Source: Dasypus novemcinctus
Taxonomy: Eukaryota; Chordata; Mammalia; Cingulata; Dasypodidae
Length of the DNA stretch: 64,000 bases
Direction of reading: 5' to 3'
Assembly: GCF_030445035.2 (NCBI RefSeq)
Contig: NC_080673.1
Location: 158,778,216-158,842,215 of the forward strand
Position numbers and translations under genes: made by a program. Positions within the stretch are counted from its first letter, which is position 1. Each line of letters starts with the position of its first letter. The notes under the pieces are model-generated. The model was not told where the DNA came from and did not search any database. It was given only the letters and a program-made list of their open reading frames with translations. Positions 44,596 through 55,752 of the stretch are shown here, in pieces.

Positions 44596-47584
44596 TAGGT
44601 ATACTGGATTTGTTATGTTATTACCAACAGAGAATTAAGTGAGATGACTGTAACACAAAGTTCTAAACATAACTGATATTTATTAAAAATTCATATAATC
44701 TGAACTATAGAATCATTATTTAAATTAAAGACTTAAGTAAGGTTGACTAGAATTCAATAAATATATTGTGTGTGTGTGTCAGGCACTCTGCTGGGAACTA
44801 ATATAGAAATGAACAAAAGATGGCTCCTTAACAGCTCAAATTCTCCAATTAGTGCTGAAAAATTGCATCTGTACATTTGTTGTAAGCTGTTGGTTCTCTT
44901 GGTTCTCTTTTCCCTAGAGATACATGATGATAAGAAAACTTTCAATCCTCCTATGGAAATAATATGAAATAGGGAAGTAGAAGCATGGGTATTGCTGCAA
45001 TTTATCTAATGATGTGTGAATAAGTGTTATCCAAAGCCAGCACTGTTGTGTATCATGCTATTACTTTCTTTTAAAATATTCTTTCACTTTGACAGAAGAG
45101 ACTGTTTTCTAAGACCCTGGAAGGGAGACAAATTATTACAATACACTACACCAGTATGGTATTTGAGGCTCAAGTTGACATCACTCTGAGTTACTCAGAA
45201 TATTTTGGGAATCAGGCAGATACCTGAACTATGCCCAAAGAGGCTCAAAATACTCCTATCATGGAACCAAAACCATTTTTAAACCATGCCTTCTCCTGGA
45301 TAGACCTTTATTGAAACCATGCACATAAAAATATGTTGCCTTTTTTTATGATGTGAAAATAATCAATAAAGATAGTCACAGACATAAGTCAGGTACTCTA
45401 CTCTTTGATAGAAAAACCACGGGCAGTCTGAGAAGTGCAATATGACTTTATACCACAAAAGTAGAGGCATAATTAGAGGGGCTAAGGTTTTCAAGAGCAA
45501 TGATCAAAGGAGAGATAGAGCACATGAAAAGAGAGCACAAGGGCCATCACTAATAGATGTCCAGGAGACTAAATTTTTATGTAGCTGGAGCACAGAATTG
45601 CCAGGCTTAGGACAAGAGGCTTTGGATGAACATTTTAAAGAAAGAAAAAAAAATAGCAAAAATTAGAATTTAACATGAAAAAAAGACAAAGGAAGAACAA
45701 TGACACTTTAGCAGTAAAGACATTGGGATAGAGCTTGGAACCAGTGGCTCCATTCCCTGGGACAAATGTTATGAGGTGACAAAAATGTATTGCAATTGGA
45801 GGATAATAACAGGGAAGAATGGAATTAAATTTCTAATTACAAAAATCATATGTTGATGCAAAGGTTTAGTCAACTGAAGTACAACATCTTGATTCACTCA
45901 GTACATAAACACATAGACAAGTTTTTAAATACTTTTGGGAGAAAAAAGCCATCATTTGGGCCTTAAAATTATAAAGGAGATTCTTGTGAGCAACCTTCAA
46001 GGTGTTTATTGTGAAAGAACAGCTAAATTTGAAATAAAGTATGTGAAAAAATGCAAGTTGCATTACAAGGTATGTGAAATTTCTCTTGTTTAAAACAAAT
46101 GAGAGACAAGGGTTTTACAAAAAAATGTTAAATATATTTTAAGGTCCTATCATAATTGAGTAAAAAGAGAAGTTCATTAACTATTGTTTAATGACTATTG
46201 AAAAGAGAAAGATATAAGATTTCATTTTTTATTTAAAAAATACTAGACTGGCTTGATTTAAGAATAAGAAAAGTGATGCTTCTGTGAAAGACAACTTAAT
46301 AAAAAAAGAATTTCAATTTAATGCTTAACCAAAGGACATAAGGTTACAAACAATAATATACTATTTGCTTGAATTTGCAATTTTTTATCTTCTGTATTAG
46401 GACTGTTCTATATGGGTGGAACTATGCAATATTGAGAGGGAAATAAGTGGGTCTAATATTTGCCCAGATAAATGTAATATTTGCTCCATGAGGAAAAATG
46501 TCAACATCAGCAGTTGATTGTCTTGATGCTTACTTTTGAATTCTGTAATACTTTCAGTGTATAGAATATCTTTTTTTTTTTCTGATAAAGGCAAGTATTT
46601 TTATTTGCATGATTTACTTCCCATCCATAAAAGTATGCAGTAGATAGTAGGCTATCTCTGAGACCAACAAGGCACAGAAGAAAAGGCAGTCAGATCTTGG
46701 ACAATGTTGAAACACTTCTCAGAAGAGTCCTTGGTATCATCTCAGGCCTACAATGTAGGACCACAAATGTGTGACCACAGATCCAAGCAATGTAGGACAA
46801 TTGTCATTGTTTCAAAAAGAGGTGATGCATTTCTGTAGTCTAGCACTGGCCCTAAATTCATGTTTTTGTTTATGTTTTATAACCTTTTTGAACAGCTTTG
46901 AGAACGAGACCAGTTCCTAATCCTGTTCAGTCTTACTCCAGAACTAGATTCTAATGTTACCCCATCTCTTGGACTTTGGCTATGAACTCCTGTTTCTTGT
47001 TCACCAATTATTACCTGTATTATTAGCTTTCTATGGGTACCAGAGTTTATTTTTGACCCAACTCTTCCGCTGGCAGAAGTCTTGTACCTCTTTAATTTAT
47101 ATTGCCACCCAAATGGATTTTCCCTCACAGAATTTCCTGCTTTTTGCTCATATTCAGCATTAATTCTTTAGGTTACATTTACTAAGACCTTATAAACAAA
47201 TAGAACAGATCATATGGAAGGAGTTATAAATTCCAGACCCAACTATTTGAAATCTTTTCTCTTGGGAGCTGTGTGAATATGTAAAGGAGAAATCCAGTCC
47301 TACCTTTTAAGCTGGCTTAAATGTTCCCAGCCAAGGTGTGCTCAGGCACATTGATTCACATTGCTCTAAAAAGATATGATATCACATCACAAGCCTACCA
47401 CTAATAGTGGAGGTTATACAAACCCACTGTGGTACATGGTGAAGACCAAGGAGCCATAAATGGAGTCCGTGTGCCATAATGGGATATTCTGGGGACTGGG
47501 AGACAGAAAGGCTGGGTCCTAGCTGGTCTCTGACCCAGCTTCTTGACCGGGGACTGGTCTGTATGGTCATGTAGGCTACCACTT
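44596..47584. other. Long stretch without a recognised gene
   Basis: AT-rich with a (TG)n run at about 44766-44779. Frames of 60-83 residues (for example 46877-47128, minus) have no motifs. I cannot assign any part to a repeat with confidence. Confidence 0.5.
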
Positions 47585-47748
47585 CCTAAACTTTAAAATG
47601 CATGTAAATCATCCAGGATCTTCTGAAAATGCAGATTCTGATTCAGTAGGTTTGCAGGTCTATGATTCCTCATTTTTAACAGTTCCTGGGTGATACTGAT
47701 GTGGCTAGTCTGTGGGCCACTCTTTGAAGAGCAAGGCTCTAAGTCGAG
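47585..47748 (+). mobile_element. MER20-like hAT MITE
   Basis: The text 'taaactttaaaatgcatg', 'aaaatgcagattctgattcag' (in part, 47626-47645), 'cagttcctgggtgatactgatg' (in part) and 'gggccactctttgaag' follows the MER20/MER5-group consensus, with start and end as partial inverted repeats (aaactttaaa / ctttga). Confidence 0.7.
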
Positions 47749-48789
47749 TTTGTAAAATGAAGGAAATCTCTAAGTGTGTTTACATTCTGTATTTTCACAA
47801 AGCTGACACTTCTGGAATAGAATCTTATCCGCTTGGCATTTCTGAAAAGATTTATTGTTCTGAAATACTCCAATGACTTTGTGAGGCACTAGAGGACACT
47901 GGGAATTTTCATCCAGATCTTAGGAAGGGGAGGCAATTTACTCATGGGTATGCAAAACCTCACTAAGATATTAATTTTCACACTTGTATGTTGTTGTTAA
48001 ATTACCAAGAGATCTGAAATGCAACATGAGCAAAAGGCACAAAAACATATTGAGGTATTCAGGTTTCTTTCTTCCCAGGTGGTATTCTTTAGATTTCTGA
48101 TTGTCAATTATTTTAAGTTCCATTTACATATATTATAAAAATATATTCTGGTATAGCTGAGATGATGCAATTGGATGCTTTCTTACTAAATCAGATAGAC
48201 ACAGAAGTATGTTGCCAAATGGAAGGGAAAATGAATTATTGTAAAAAGGTTATTGATCAGAAGTGAATGGTTTGAAGGCTGTCATTCCTGATTTTATAAC
48301 AGGATGGACTCATTTTGAGCATATATCCCTGGTATAATGGCAGCAAAGTTGAAAATGGAGATGGAGGGCAAGAAGCCAGAGAAGACAGAAATTAGTCACT
48401 AAATTTTTATACAGTACAAAAAGAAAGAAGAATCTGGGATAATATAAGCTGGTCTCCAAGTACAGGGGTGAGTTGTCAAGCTTCCCGAACTAAGGGGCAG
48501 GAGAGGCTGATGATGAAGCAAGACATAGGAAAATGAGAGCACACTGGACAGATTTTTGTTTTAAGACCTAAAAGATCTTAAAGCATGCTACCATAAGTCC
48601 TTAGGAGGCAAAACTTGGATTCTAGTATTTGACTAGATATTTCTCAAAAGAACAAAACTTAACACTAATGAAATGAGTAACAAAAAGTCCAAGGAATTAA
48701 TAAGAAGAGAACCAATCAGTAAAGTGACAACATGATTTATACCACTATCAAAAATTAAAAGAAGTTATAGTGCTGAATATTTGTTGTTC

Positions 48790-49560
48790 TGTACATAATT
48801 TTCATGCTCCTTCTCCACCAACCGGCTGAATGCAGAAAACATGATTTAGTAGATGTCAGCACCATAAGATGGAGCCTGAGTCTTTGAATCATTGTGTGGA
48901 AGGTAACATACTGGCAACAAGTAGAGGACTGCTATACAATTGAGGAATACTTTTATACTGTTAAGCCACTGGAATTATAGTACTAGAGTATACCAACAAA
49001 TATAGAAATTCATAACGGAAGTAGGGTGCTACTGTAAGAAAAAAAACACTAAACACTAAAATGTATCTCATTGTGACCTTGGTTTAGAAGTCTGGCTATG
49101 GATTGTAAACATAGAAGTCTGAGAAACTAGGGAACTCTGTTTATTATGGCAAAATGGCAAAACACAAAACCCATGATAACTTGCAAGGTAGTGCCTACTA
49201 AGCCTGTAACTCTCAGGAAAATTATTGAAAAGTGCCAGAATATTGGTTTATGTTGGTTGCTTCTTGCTGCTTATAACAAGTACTATAAAAAAAGGATAAT
49301 TGACTAGCTTTCAGACAGAAATGAAAGGGCAGTGATTTTCACATGATTGCAAAAGCTGATCAATTTCTTCTGGAGTTCAAATAATAGGAAATAATCATGA
49401 AAAGGCTTTGAAGGCAAAGTACTCATTACAACTTCAGAGGTAAACAAAGTGACTTAGCCAAAGGGACAAAAGATAAAGGGAATTGTCCTTTAATCTAAGC
49501 CAATTGTTTTGCCTGGCCTCAAGGTAACCAATGAGATGTGTGGGGAGATGTGGGGAACCA
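48790..49560 (+). mobile_element. MaLR LTR end and internal region, sense
   Basis: The run 'gttaagccactggaatta' (48960-48977), a terminal 'gagtataccaacaaatatag', then 'aagtagggtgctactgtaag' (49019-49038) have the order LTR end, primer-site region, internal start. Farther on 'ttgcttcttgctgcttataac' (in part, 49257-49276) is typical MaLR internal sequence. Strong decay; ends approximate. Confidence 0.45.
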
Positions 49561-50160
49561 TGGGGGCTGTATATAAGGAAAAATACTAGGTGTTATTTCT
49601 GACCCATTGAACTGACTGAAAGCAAATAGACTATAAGTCTTCTAAGTTTTGAGGAAACTGTTTTGTTAAGGAAACTGTGAGCCTGGCTAACTTGTGACTG
49701 AATGAACTCTTAACCCATATTTCCAATTTACCACAGTAGCAAGCAGCCTGAATAAAATAAGCAATCTCCCATCCTCTAAAGAGGGAAAAGCTCTCCTATA
49801 CTCTTTCAGTGTTCAGAACCAAGAGCTATAGTATATAATAGCCAAGGGTGTTTCCTCCAGCTAACCAAACCCATATCTAAGTCAAAAAGCAGAGCAAGGT
49901 TTTCACAATGCCTGCCCAGAACGATTCTTCATTGTAATAAACAGTGACTGCTGTGTTTCCCACTTTTCTTTTGTTGAGTCAGGGTTTTCATTTGGGCATT
50001 TGCTGTCCCTGCTCCATCACTATATATTAGATTGTTTGTCTTACTTTCTGTGTTGCTAAACTAAGGAATCACATCAGAACCTAAAGAATAGGATTGCTCT
50101 TACCTAAAGATCCTCTACTTTGAGCAGAGTTCAGTAACCAGTCAGTGCTTTGGGTTATCT
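49561..50160. other. Sequence without a recognised gene
   Basis: A short 'gggggctgtatataagg' (49562-49579) looks like a TATA box and may belong to a decayed LTR, but no matching partner is seen. Confidence 0.4.
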
Positions 50161-50166
50161 CCCTTT

Positions 50167-50277
50167 AAGAGGGGAAGTGGGAAGAGTGGGATGAGCGGGG
50201 TGGGGGGTATATGAGGACCTCATATTTTTTTAATGTAACATTTAAAAAAAATAAAGAAAGGAAAAAAAAGAGGGGAA
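50167..50277 (+). mobile_element. Very short L1 3'-end insertion
   Basis: Exact 10-base duplications aagaggggaa (50167-50176 and 50268-50277) flank about 90 bases. These match only the last part of the armadillo L1 3' UTR: the G-rich block, 'tatatgaggacctcatat' and 'taatgtaacattt', then an A-rich tail. It is an extreme 5' truncation. Confidence 0.88.
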
Positions 50278-50454
50278 TGTATGTGTTCTAAAACTAGAAA
50301 GGAAAATGCAGGTGGATATTTGGTGTCAAGAACTATAAACTGTAGCAAAGACTGTTAACAGTTTACCAAATCCATTTCTTCTTCCTGGGCACACAGTGCA
50401 AGTGCATTTCTCAAGTCTTGCTCGAAGTTAAATATACCTATGTGACTGAATATA

Positions 50455-50760
50455 GCCAGTACATTCCTTAAATGTAAAATGAGGATAATAATAGTGCCTC
50501 TATTAAAGAGTTGAACTGAATATTGTCACCCTCAAACATATGTCTTCCATATGTTTTATTATTCATTTTGGTTATTATCTAGAGATCAATTACGCTAATT
50601 TTTTTTGCCTGATTTTATTCACTGCTGTATCCCCAAAGCTTAAAACAGGGTCTCAGACACAATAAGTGGGTGAAAAATATTTGCAAATTCATGAGGCATG
50701 TACCACACCTATCAAGGTGCCTAGAACATAGTATATGTTTACTAAATATTATCTTTTATT
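50455..50760 (+). repeat. MIR fragment followed by L2 3' end
   Basis: The run 'aaaatgaggataataatagtgcc' (in part, 50477-50497) is MIR-like. At 50624-50760 'ctgctgtatccccaaagct' and 'gtgcctagaacatagtatatg' match the sense L2 3' terminus. Confidence 0.55.
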
Positions 50761-50936
50761 ACTATTGAAAGCATATTAATAATATCAATTATAAAAAGCT
50801 GCTCAGACCCTGAAATTTCAATTTTCTAACTTTTATTTTCTGTTTTCCTAGAATAACAATCATTTATTGTTATCCTTTGTATCATAAATGTCCTGTCTTG
50901 TAAATTATTATTTGTTTATTTATTTACCATGTGTAT

Positions 50937-51285
50937 TTGTTTCCTAGGTCTGCCATAACAAATTATCACAAAGTATGTGGCTTAAAAAAACAGAAACTTA
51001 TTCTCTCACAGTTCTAGGGGCTAGAAACCTGAAATCAAGGCATTGATAAATCTTTAAGGGAGGATCCTTTTTGGTCTCTAGTTGTCTTCACTCTGTGTTG
51101 GTATCCAAATTTCTCCCTTCTTATAAGGACATCAGGCAGTGAAATAGGGCCCATTGTAATCTGGTCTGACCTCATCTTAACTTGATTACACATGCAAAGA
51201 CCCTATTTCCAAATAAAGCCATATTCACAGATACTGGGAGTTAGGACTGGAACATGTATTTTGGAGGACACAGCCAGCAAAAGAG
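50937..51285 (-). mobile_element. MLT1-like MaLR LTR, antisense
   Basis: The plus strand starts 'gtttcctaggtctgccataac', continues 'tctcacagttctaggggctag' (in part, 51004-51023) and 'cttcttataaggacatcagg', and ends 'attttggaggacacagcc'. That is the antisense course of MLT1. The '...tccaaataaagcc' block is conserved. Confidence 0.75.
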
Positions 51286-51626
51286 AGGCAAGATGTAAAT
51301 AAGAAAATAATTAATGTATAAAAATACTGTTCTTCATGGTTTATCTTTTATTGAAATATACTAGTTAGTCTAGTTAGTAACAACAGTTGACAATTATGTT
51401 TATTTAATAAAAGCATACTCTTTTAAAAAATTATGAGTGAGAATACTTAGTTCTTAATTAATTATGCCTATGACCTGAACTATTAACTTTTGATGGTTAT
51501 TATTATGTTTTTAAAAGGTATACATTTTAGAGCAGCATTAAAGAAATATGGTTTATATACAGAAGAATTTCTTAATCTTGTTACTATTATTTTGAGATGG
51601 ATAATTCAGATTTGGAATTTTGCCTG

Positions 51627-52255
51627 TTTTAGTTTGCTAAAAGCTACCAGTGCAGAATACCAGAAATTGGTTGACTTCTATAATGGGAATTTATTAGGGT
51701 AAATAGTACCAAGGTTGTGAAAATGTCCAAATCAAGGCATCATCAGAGATGCTATCTCACCAAAGGTCGCCTGCTCTGCTGATCTTGGACTTTTACCACG
51801 TTGCAAGGTAAGATGGCAACTGGTCTGTGCCTTCCCCTCCAGACTCACTTTCTCTCTGAACTCAGCTGTGGGCAATGAGGCACATGGCTCATCACTCCCC
51901 AGGCTATGTCTCTTCAGCTTTGGGCTGCTTTGCTGATCCTAGCCTCCCACCTCTCTCTCTCAGACTCTCAGGGTGTTTCTGTCTTTCTGGAGTTGTGGTG
52001 TGTCCTGGATTCCTCTCTCACATGGCACGGTAATATGGCAGCTCCTCTTCTCTGTCTGCATGTTTTTCCCATTTATAAGGGCTCCAACAAGAGGGTCAAG
52101 ACACACCCTGGGTCACACCTCACTGAAGCGCTCCAATCTAAGGCCCTCCATTGAATCTCTTCCAAGCAAAGAGTCCCACACCCACAGGAATCGATTAGCT
52201 CTAAGAACATCATCTTTTTTGGGGATTCACAAAAGCTTCAAACTGTCATACTGCC
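51627..52255 (-). mobile_element. ERVL/MaLR-type LTR, antisense
   Basis: The plus strand begins 'ttttagtttgctaaaagct', then 'gaataccagaaattggttg' and an AATAAA on minus ('gggaatttattagg', 51685-51698). This parallels the start of the 21.4 kb LTR, but the middle differs. A related family with the same terminus is the best reading. Plus-strand frames here are chance. Confidence 0.65.
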
Positions 52256-52334
52256 CTAGCATTGCAGGATGGGTACCAGCATCCTTAGCCTTTCCATTTT
52301 AGATACCAGTAACGCATTCCTTCCCTCATTGTGA

Positions 52335-52410
52335 AAACTAAAATTGTTTCCAGGCATTGTCAAGTGTCCCTGGGGAGCAAAATGGTCCGTGGTTGAGAAC
52401 CACGTATCTA
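52335..52410 (+). mobile_element. MER5-like hAT fragment
   Basis: The stretch 'aggcattgtcaagtgtccctgg' (in part) followed by 'tggttgagaaccac' matches the right end of a MER5-type MITE. The left end is absent. Confidence 0.6.
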
Positions 52411-52429
52411 CATTATTCATCCATACGTA

Positions 52430-54065
52430 CATCAAGTAATTAATTCAACAGTTATTTATTGAGCACATACTCTGTGACTGTCCCTGTCCAGACACTAGGA
52501 ATATGGCAATTCACAAAACAAAAAAGATTCTAACCTAACAGAGCTTATCTTATGAAAGGGAAGGTAAAGAATAAACAAAGAAACAAAATGATCCATAATA
52601 TAATGTCAGATAGTGAGAGCTTACATGAAGAAAATAAATTGGGTATGGGTTAATGAGTAAGTGGGTGCTATTTAGATGGAGTGAGCAGGAAAGACCTCTC
52701 TAAGGGACTGAAATTTGCAAAGAGACCAGGATGAATTGAATGAACTATCCTAATGCCTGGGAAAAATCTTGTTTCAGGCAGCAGAACCCACGAAGGCAAA
52801 AGTCCCGAGGTAGGTGTGTGTTTGTGTTCAAAGAACACCAGGAGGCTAGTGTGTTTGGAATATGAAATATGGAAAATGAAATTGGAGAGGTAAGGAGGGA
52901 TCAAATCATATAAGATCCTATTGGCCCTTACAAAGTCACTCACTTATAGTTGACTGTTATGGGAAATGATTGTAGGCCTACCAGCAAGGAAGTACATAAT
53001 TTGACCAGCCTTTTAAAAGGTTTGCAATGGGTACTGAGAGAACACACTGTCGAAGGGGAAAGAGTGAAAGCTGGGGAGCAGTTAGGAGATCAAGAATGAC
53101 TATGTCTTGATGGAGCGAAGTAATTATGGAGTTGGATATTTTTGAAGATAGAGTAAGTGGGATTTGTTGTAATGAGTTTGTTGTGTGAGAGAAAGAGGAG
53201 ATTTTGGTCTCCATAATGAAGGAAATGGTGATACCATTTGCTGATTTTTATGGTTAAGTTTACATATCAATTTGGCTAGGTTATGGCCCCTCCTATTATA
53301 GTCAAACACTGGCCTAGATGTTGTTGAGAAGGTATTTTCAGAATGTGATCACCATCTTCCATCAGCTGCTTTTAGGTAAAAGAGATTATTCTCAATAATG
53401 TGGGTGGGCATCATCCTATCAGTGGAGTCCTTAAGAGCAAAGAACTGGGGGTTTCAGAAAAAATCTGGAATGTGTATCATCTGTGCCTCTGAGTTTCAAG
53501 CTTGCTGTCCTTCTGTATGAATTTCAGACTCAAGATTTCAACATCAAATCTTACTGAAATTTCCAGCCTACTGCACAGATTTCAATTTGCCAGACACCCA
53601 ACCACATGATAAATACATAAATTAAAAAGTAAACAAAAGAAATAAATATTTATACACACACATTCTGTTGGAACTCTTTCCCTGGAGAAGACTGACTTGA
53701 CACTTATATAAGGGATAGAACTGGGGATAGAACAGATTTGAGGTGTGAAATCTGCAATTAAGTTTGATGCACAATAAGTTTTCAGATACCCATAAAATAT
53801 CTAAATAGAGATGGTGAAATTTAATGACCATTTGTGTGTGTGCATGTATAACATATATAATTTCAGATATATATAAATGTTATAGTTATGTATTTATAGT
53901 ATATTTATATAAAATATTTAATATAAAAACATATAAAATCTGTAAAAACCACTGGCGGTTCAAGGAATAGTAGGAGTTGGTGTTATAAATATTGGAGTCC
54001 TAAGTATATTGGTGGTATGTAAAGCCACCGGGATGGATTAGATCAACTCATGACAGTATATCCTG
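52430..54065 (-). mobile_element. L2 LINE, antisense, split by an LTR
   Basis: Starting with 'cagttatttattgagcac' (52449-52466) and running through 'tagatggagtgagcaggaaag', 'gatcctattggccctta' (52914-52930) and 'gaatgactatgtcttg', it follows the L2 3' end and coding region in antisense. It is interrupted at about 53250-53703 and resumes with 'taaatattggagtcc' and 'gtaaagccaccgggatgg' (54017-54034) in register. A frame of 91 residues (52668-52943, minus) is a remnant of the L2 polyprotein. Confidence 0.75.
53250..53703 (+). mobile_element. MLT2-like ERV-L solo LTR, sense
   Basis: The start 'atggttaagtttacatatc', the 'tagatgttgttgagaagg' block (53315-53332), 'aatgtgggtgggcatcatcc' (53397-53416) and the end 'ccctggagaagactgac' match the general MLT2 LTR pattern. 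The ERV-L LTRs at 37.6 and 42.7 kb show the same start type. It lies in the L2, whose two sides continue across it. AATAAA is at about 53640. Confidence 0.72.
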
Positions 54066-54349
54066 ATTTTGGATTCACAACAATAAATGAAAATAAGTAC
54101 ATCATCATTTCAGACCTGGAAAATCTAACAGATAAAACTACAGTGGTACCTTGGTACTAGTCCGGGAGGCATGACAAGTACCAAAAACAATGAGTACCAA
54201 ATAAAATTTTTCCATAAGGAATAATGTAAATAAATTTAATGCATTCCTAAACCAAAGACAATGCAAGCTTTTAAGGTAATATGTAAAAAGATAGGGCTGT
54301 ATATCGTTACTTTATATGAGAAATAAAACTAAAAATTAATAAATACTTA

Positions 54350-55000
54350 GATTAAATAAAATAAAAGCTTTACTCTACCTGTACTGAGAAGAGCCCATGG
54401 TCTAATGGAATGGTGGGAGGAGAGTGGTAAGAAGGAAAGGTTACATGGAATGTTGCTTGGAAGGAGAGTCCTTCTCCAACAGAACATTGGGCACTTGTAC
54501 TTCAGGTGTTCTTTCTCTTTTCTGCCTTTTTCAATTTGCACCACTGGCTCTGACACATTCTTTATCACTTTCACTAAAAACTTACCCAATGAGGACCACT
54601 TCTGTCTTCTTCTTGGAATCCCTCTTAAGTGTGAAATTGTTTGATCATTCAATAAAGTCACATTTCTCCTTGTCAGAGCTTTGTTTGGATGGTACTTCTC
54701 CACAAATTTTGAACTTCTGCCTATTTTGCACACATTTCTTTTATCAAGGAACTGGAGACATTATCCATTATCTTCTCACCTACAGAAATCTCTTCAGCCA
54801 CCTCTTGTTGCTGCTCCTTCTGTAGTTCCTGCAGCATCTCAGTGCTGAGCTCTTCATAATGTTCCTCCACTAACTCCTCAACATCAGCAGCATCGACCTC
54901 CAGACCCATGGATTCGCCAAAAGATACAATATCCTGTACAGCTGTACCCTCTGTACTTGCAGACGTGGGGTCAGCCTCAAACCCTTCGAAGTCTTTCTGG
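54350..55000 (-). pseudogene. Tigger transposase C-terminal tail
   Basis: Minus-strand frame 54909-54721 begins MGLEVDAADVEELVEEH and continues with a Glu/Gln-rich EELQELQKEQQQ type segment, the acidic tail typical of Tigger transposases. It directly follows the N-terminal half on the minus strand, with no DDE catalytic domain between. Confidence 0.82.
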
Positions 55001-55024
55001 TCACAAATTCTTTTACGCCAAATT

Positions 55025-55475
55025 CATGCTGGTCCTCTCTTTAAAATTATCAAACCAGCCGTGACTGCCCTTTAAAACACCAACAATCTCATCACTTGTT
55101 TCCATTTTGTTTTTCAGAAGATTGGCATGCAACACTTTCATTTTTTCACAGATCATGACTTCGGATACACTGTTAACCTGCTAACTGCTTCTCATTTACT
55201 CAAATTAGTAATAGCTTTTCAACTTCCTTGAGTGTTTGTAAACACTGCTTTGTTACTGCTTTAACTCCTTTTGTAACATCAGCATTTTTAAGGCCTTTTT
55301 ATCCTTAAAGATGGTGGAGACCATTGTTCTAGGCATAGTGTATTCCCTAGCAAGACCAGTAATGCAAATACCACTCTCACATTTACCTATTATTTCTCTT
55401 TTTTGCTCAATAGTGGTGCGAAGTAATTTTCTTTACTGCTCAGTGCCATCACTGCCCATTTTCTTAGGACCCATG
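55025..55475 (-). pseudogene. Tigger transposase N-terminal DNA-binding region
   Basis: Minus strand near 55370-55290 reads ITGLAREYTMPRTMVSTIF, the helix-turn-helix of a CENP-B/Tigger-type protein that binds the terminal repeats. Downstream text near 55060 ('SHGWFDNFKE' type) is the second DNA-binding helix region. Stops and shifts interrupt it. Confidence 0.82.
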
Positions 55476-55752
55476 ATGAGAAAGAACATGTGAAAATTCA
55501 CAAAATGACCACAGAAGCTAAGAAAAGATCACAATGGGATGTGCACAGGGCAAGAGCTACTGTGTGACTAATTCATGACCCTGCGTTTCTGCTGGAAAGG
55601 GTAGTGAGTCACAAGGCAACTTATACCGGCGAGTTCTGGTCTGCCTGTTGAGTACCAAACAAATGAGTACCAGGACAAAATTTTCAGTCAAAATTCATTG
55701 AGTACCAAATTCAATGAGTTTCAAAGCAGTCGAGTACCAATGTATGACTGTA

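Larger units (their letters stand above)
54139..55752 (-). mobile_element. Tigger (pogo-type) DNA transposon, internally deleted
   Basis: Terminal inverted repeats are clear: plus left end CAGTGGTACCTTGGTACTAG (54141) and, on minus, right end CAGTCATACATTGGTACTCG (from 55750). A TA dinucleotide flanks each end (54139-54140 and 55751-55752), the target preference of Tc1/mariner/pogo elements. On minus, the transposase begins near 55475 and its C-terminal tail ends near 54350. The 1.6 kb length and frame content show the central catalytic region is missing. Confidence 0.9.

Noticed and set aside
46954..47163. Hydrophobic 69-residue frame that might be a membrane protein
   Set aside because: T-rich codons give hydrophobic translations by chance; no homology, start context or splice support.
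49562..49580. TATA-like promoter with downstream transcript
   Set aside because: No coding exon, CpG island or LTR partner; AT-rich sequence produces such motifs often.
54347..54825. Frames of 128-133 residues that might be a host gene
   Set aside because: They lie between Tigger inverted repeats. One is partly the transposase tail and the other is its opposite strand.
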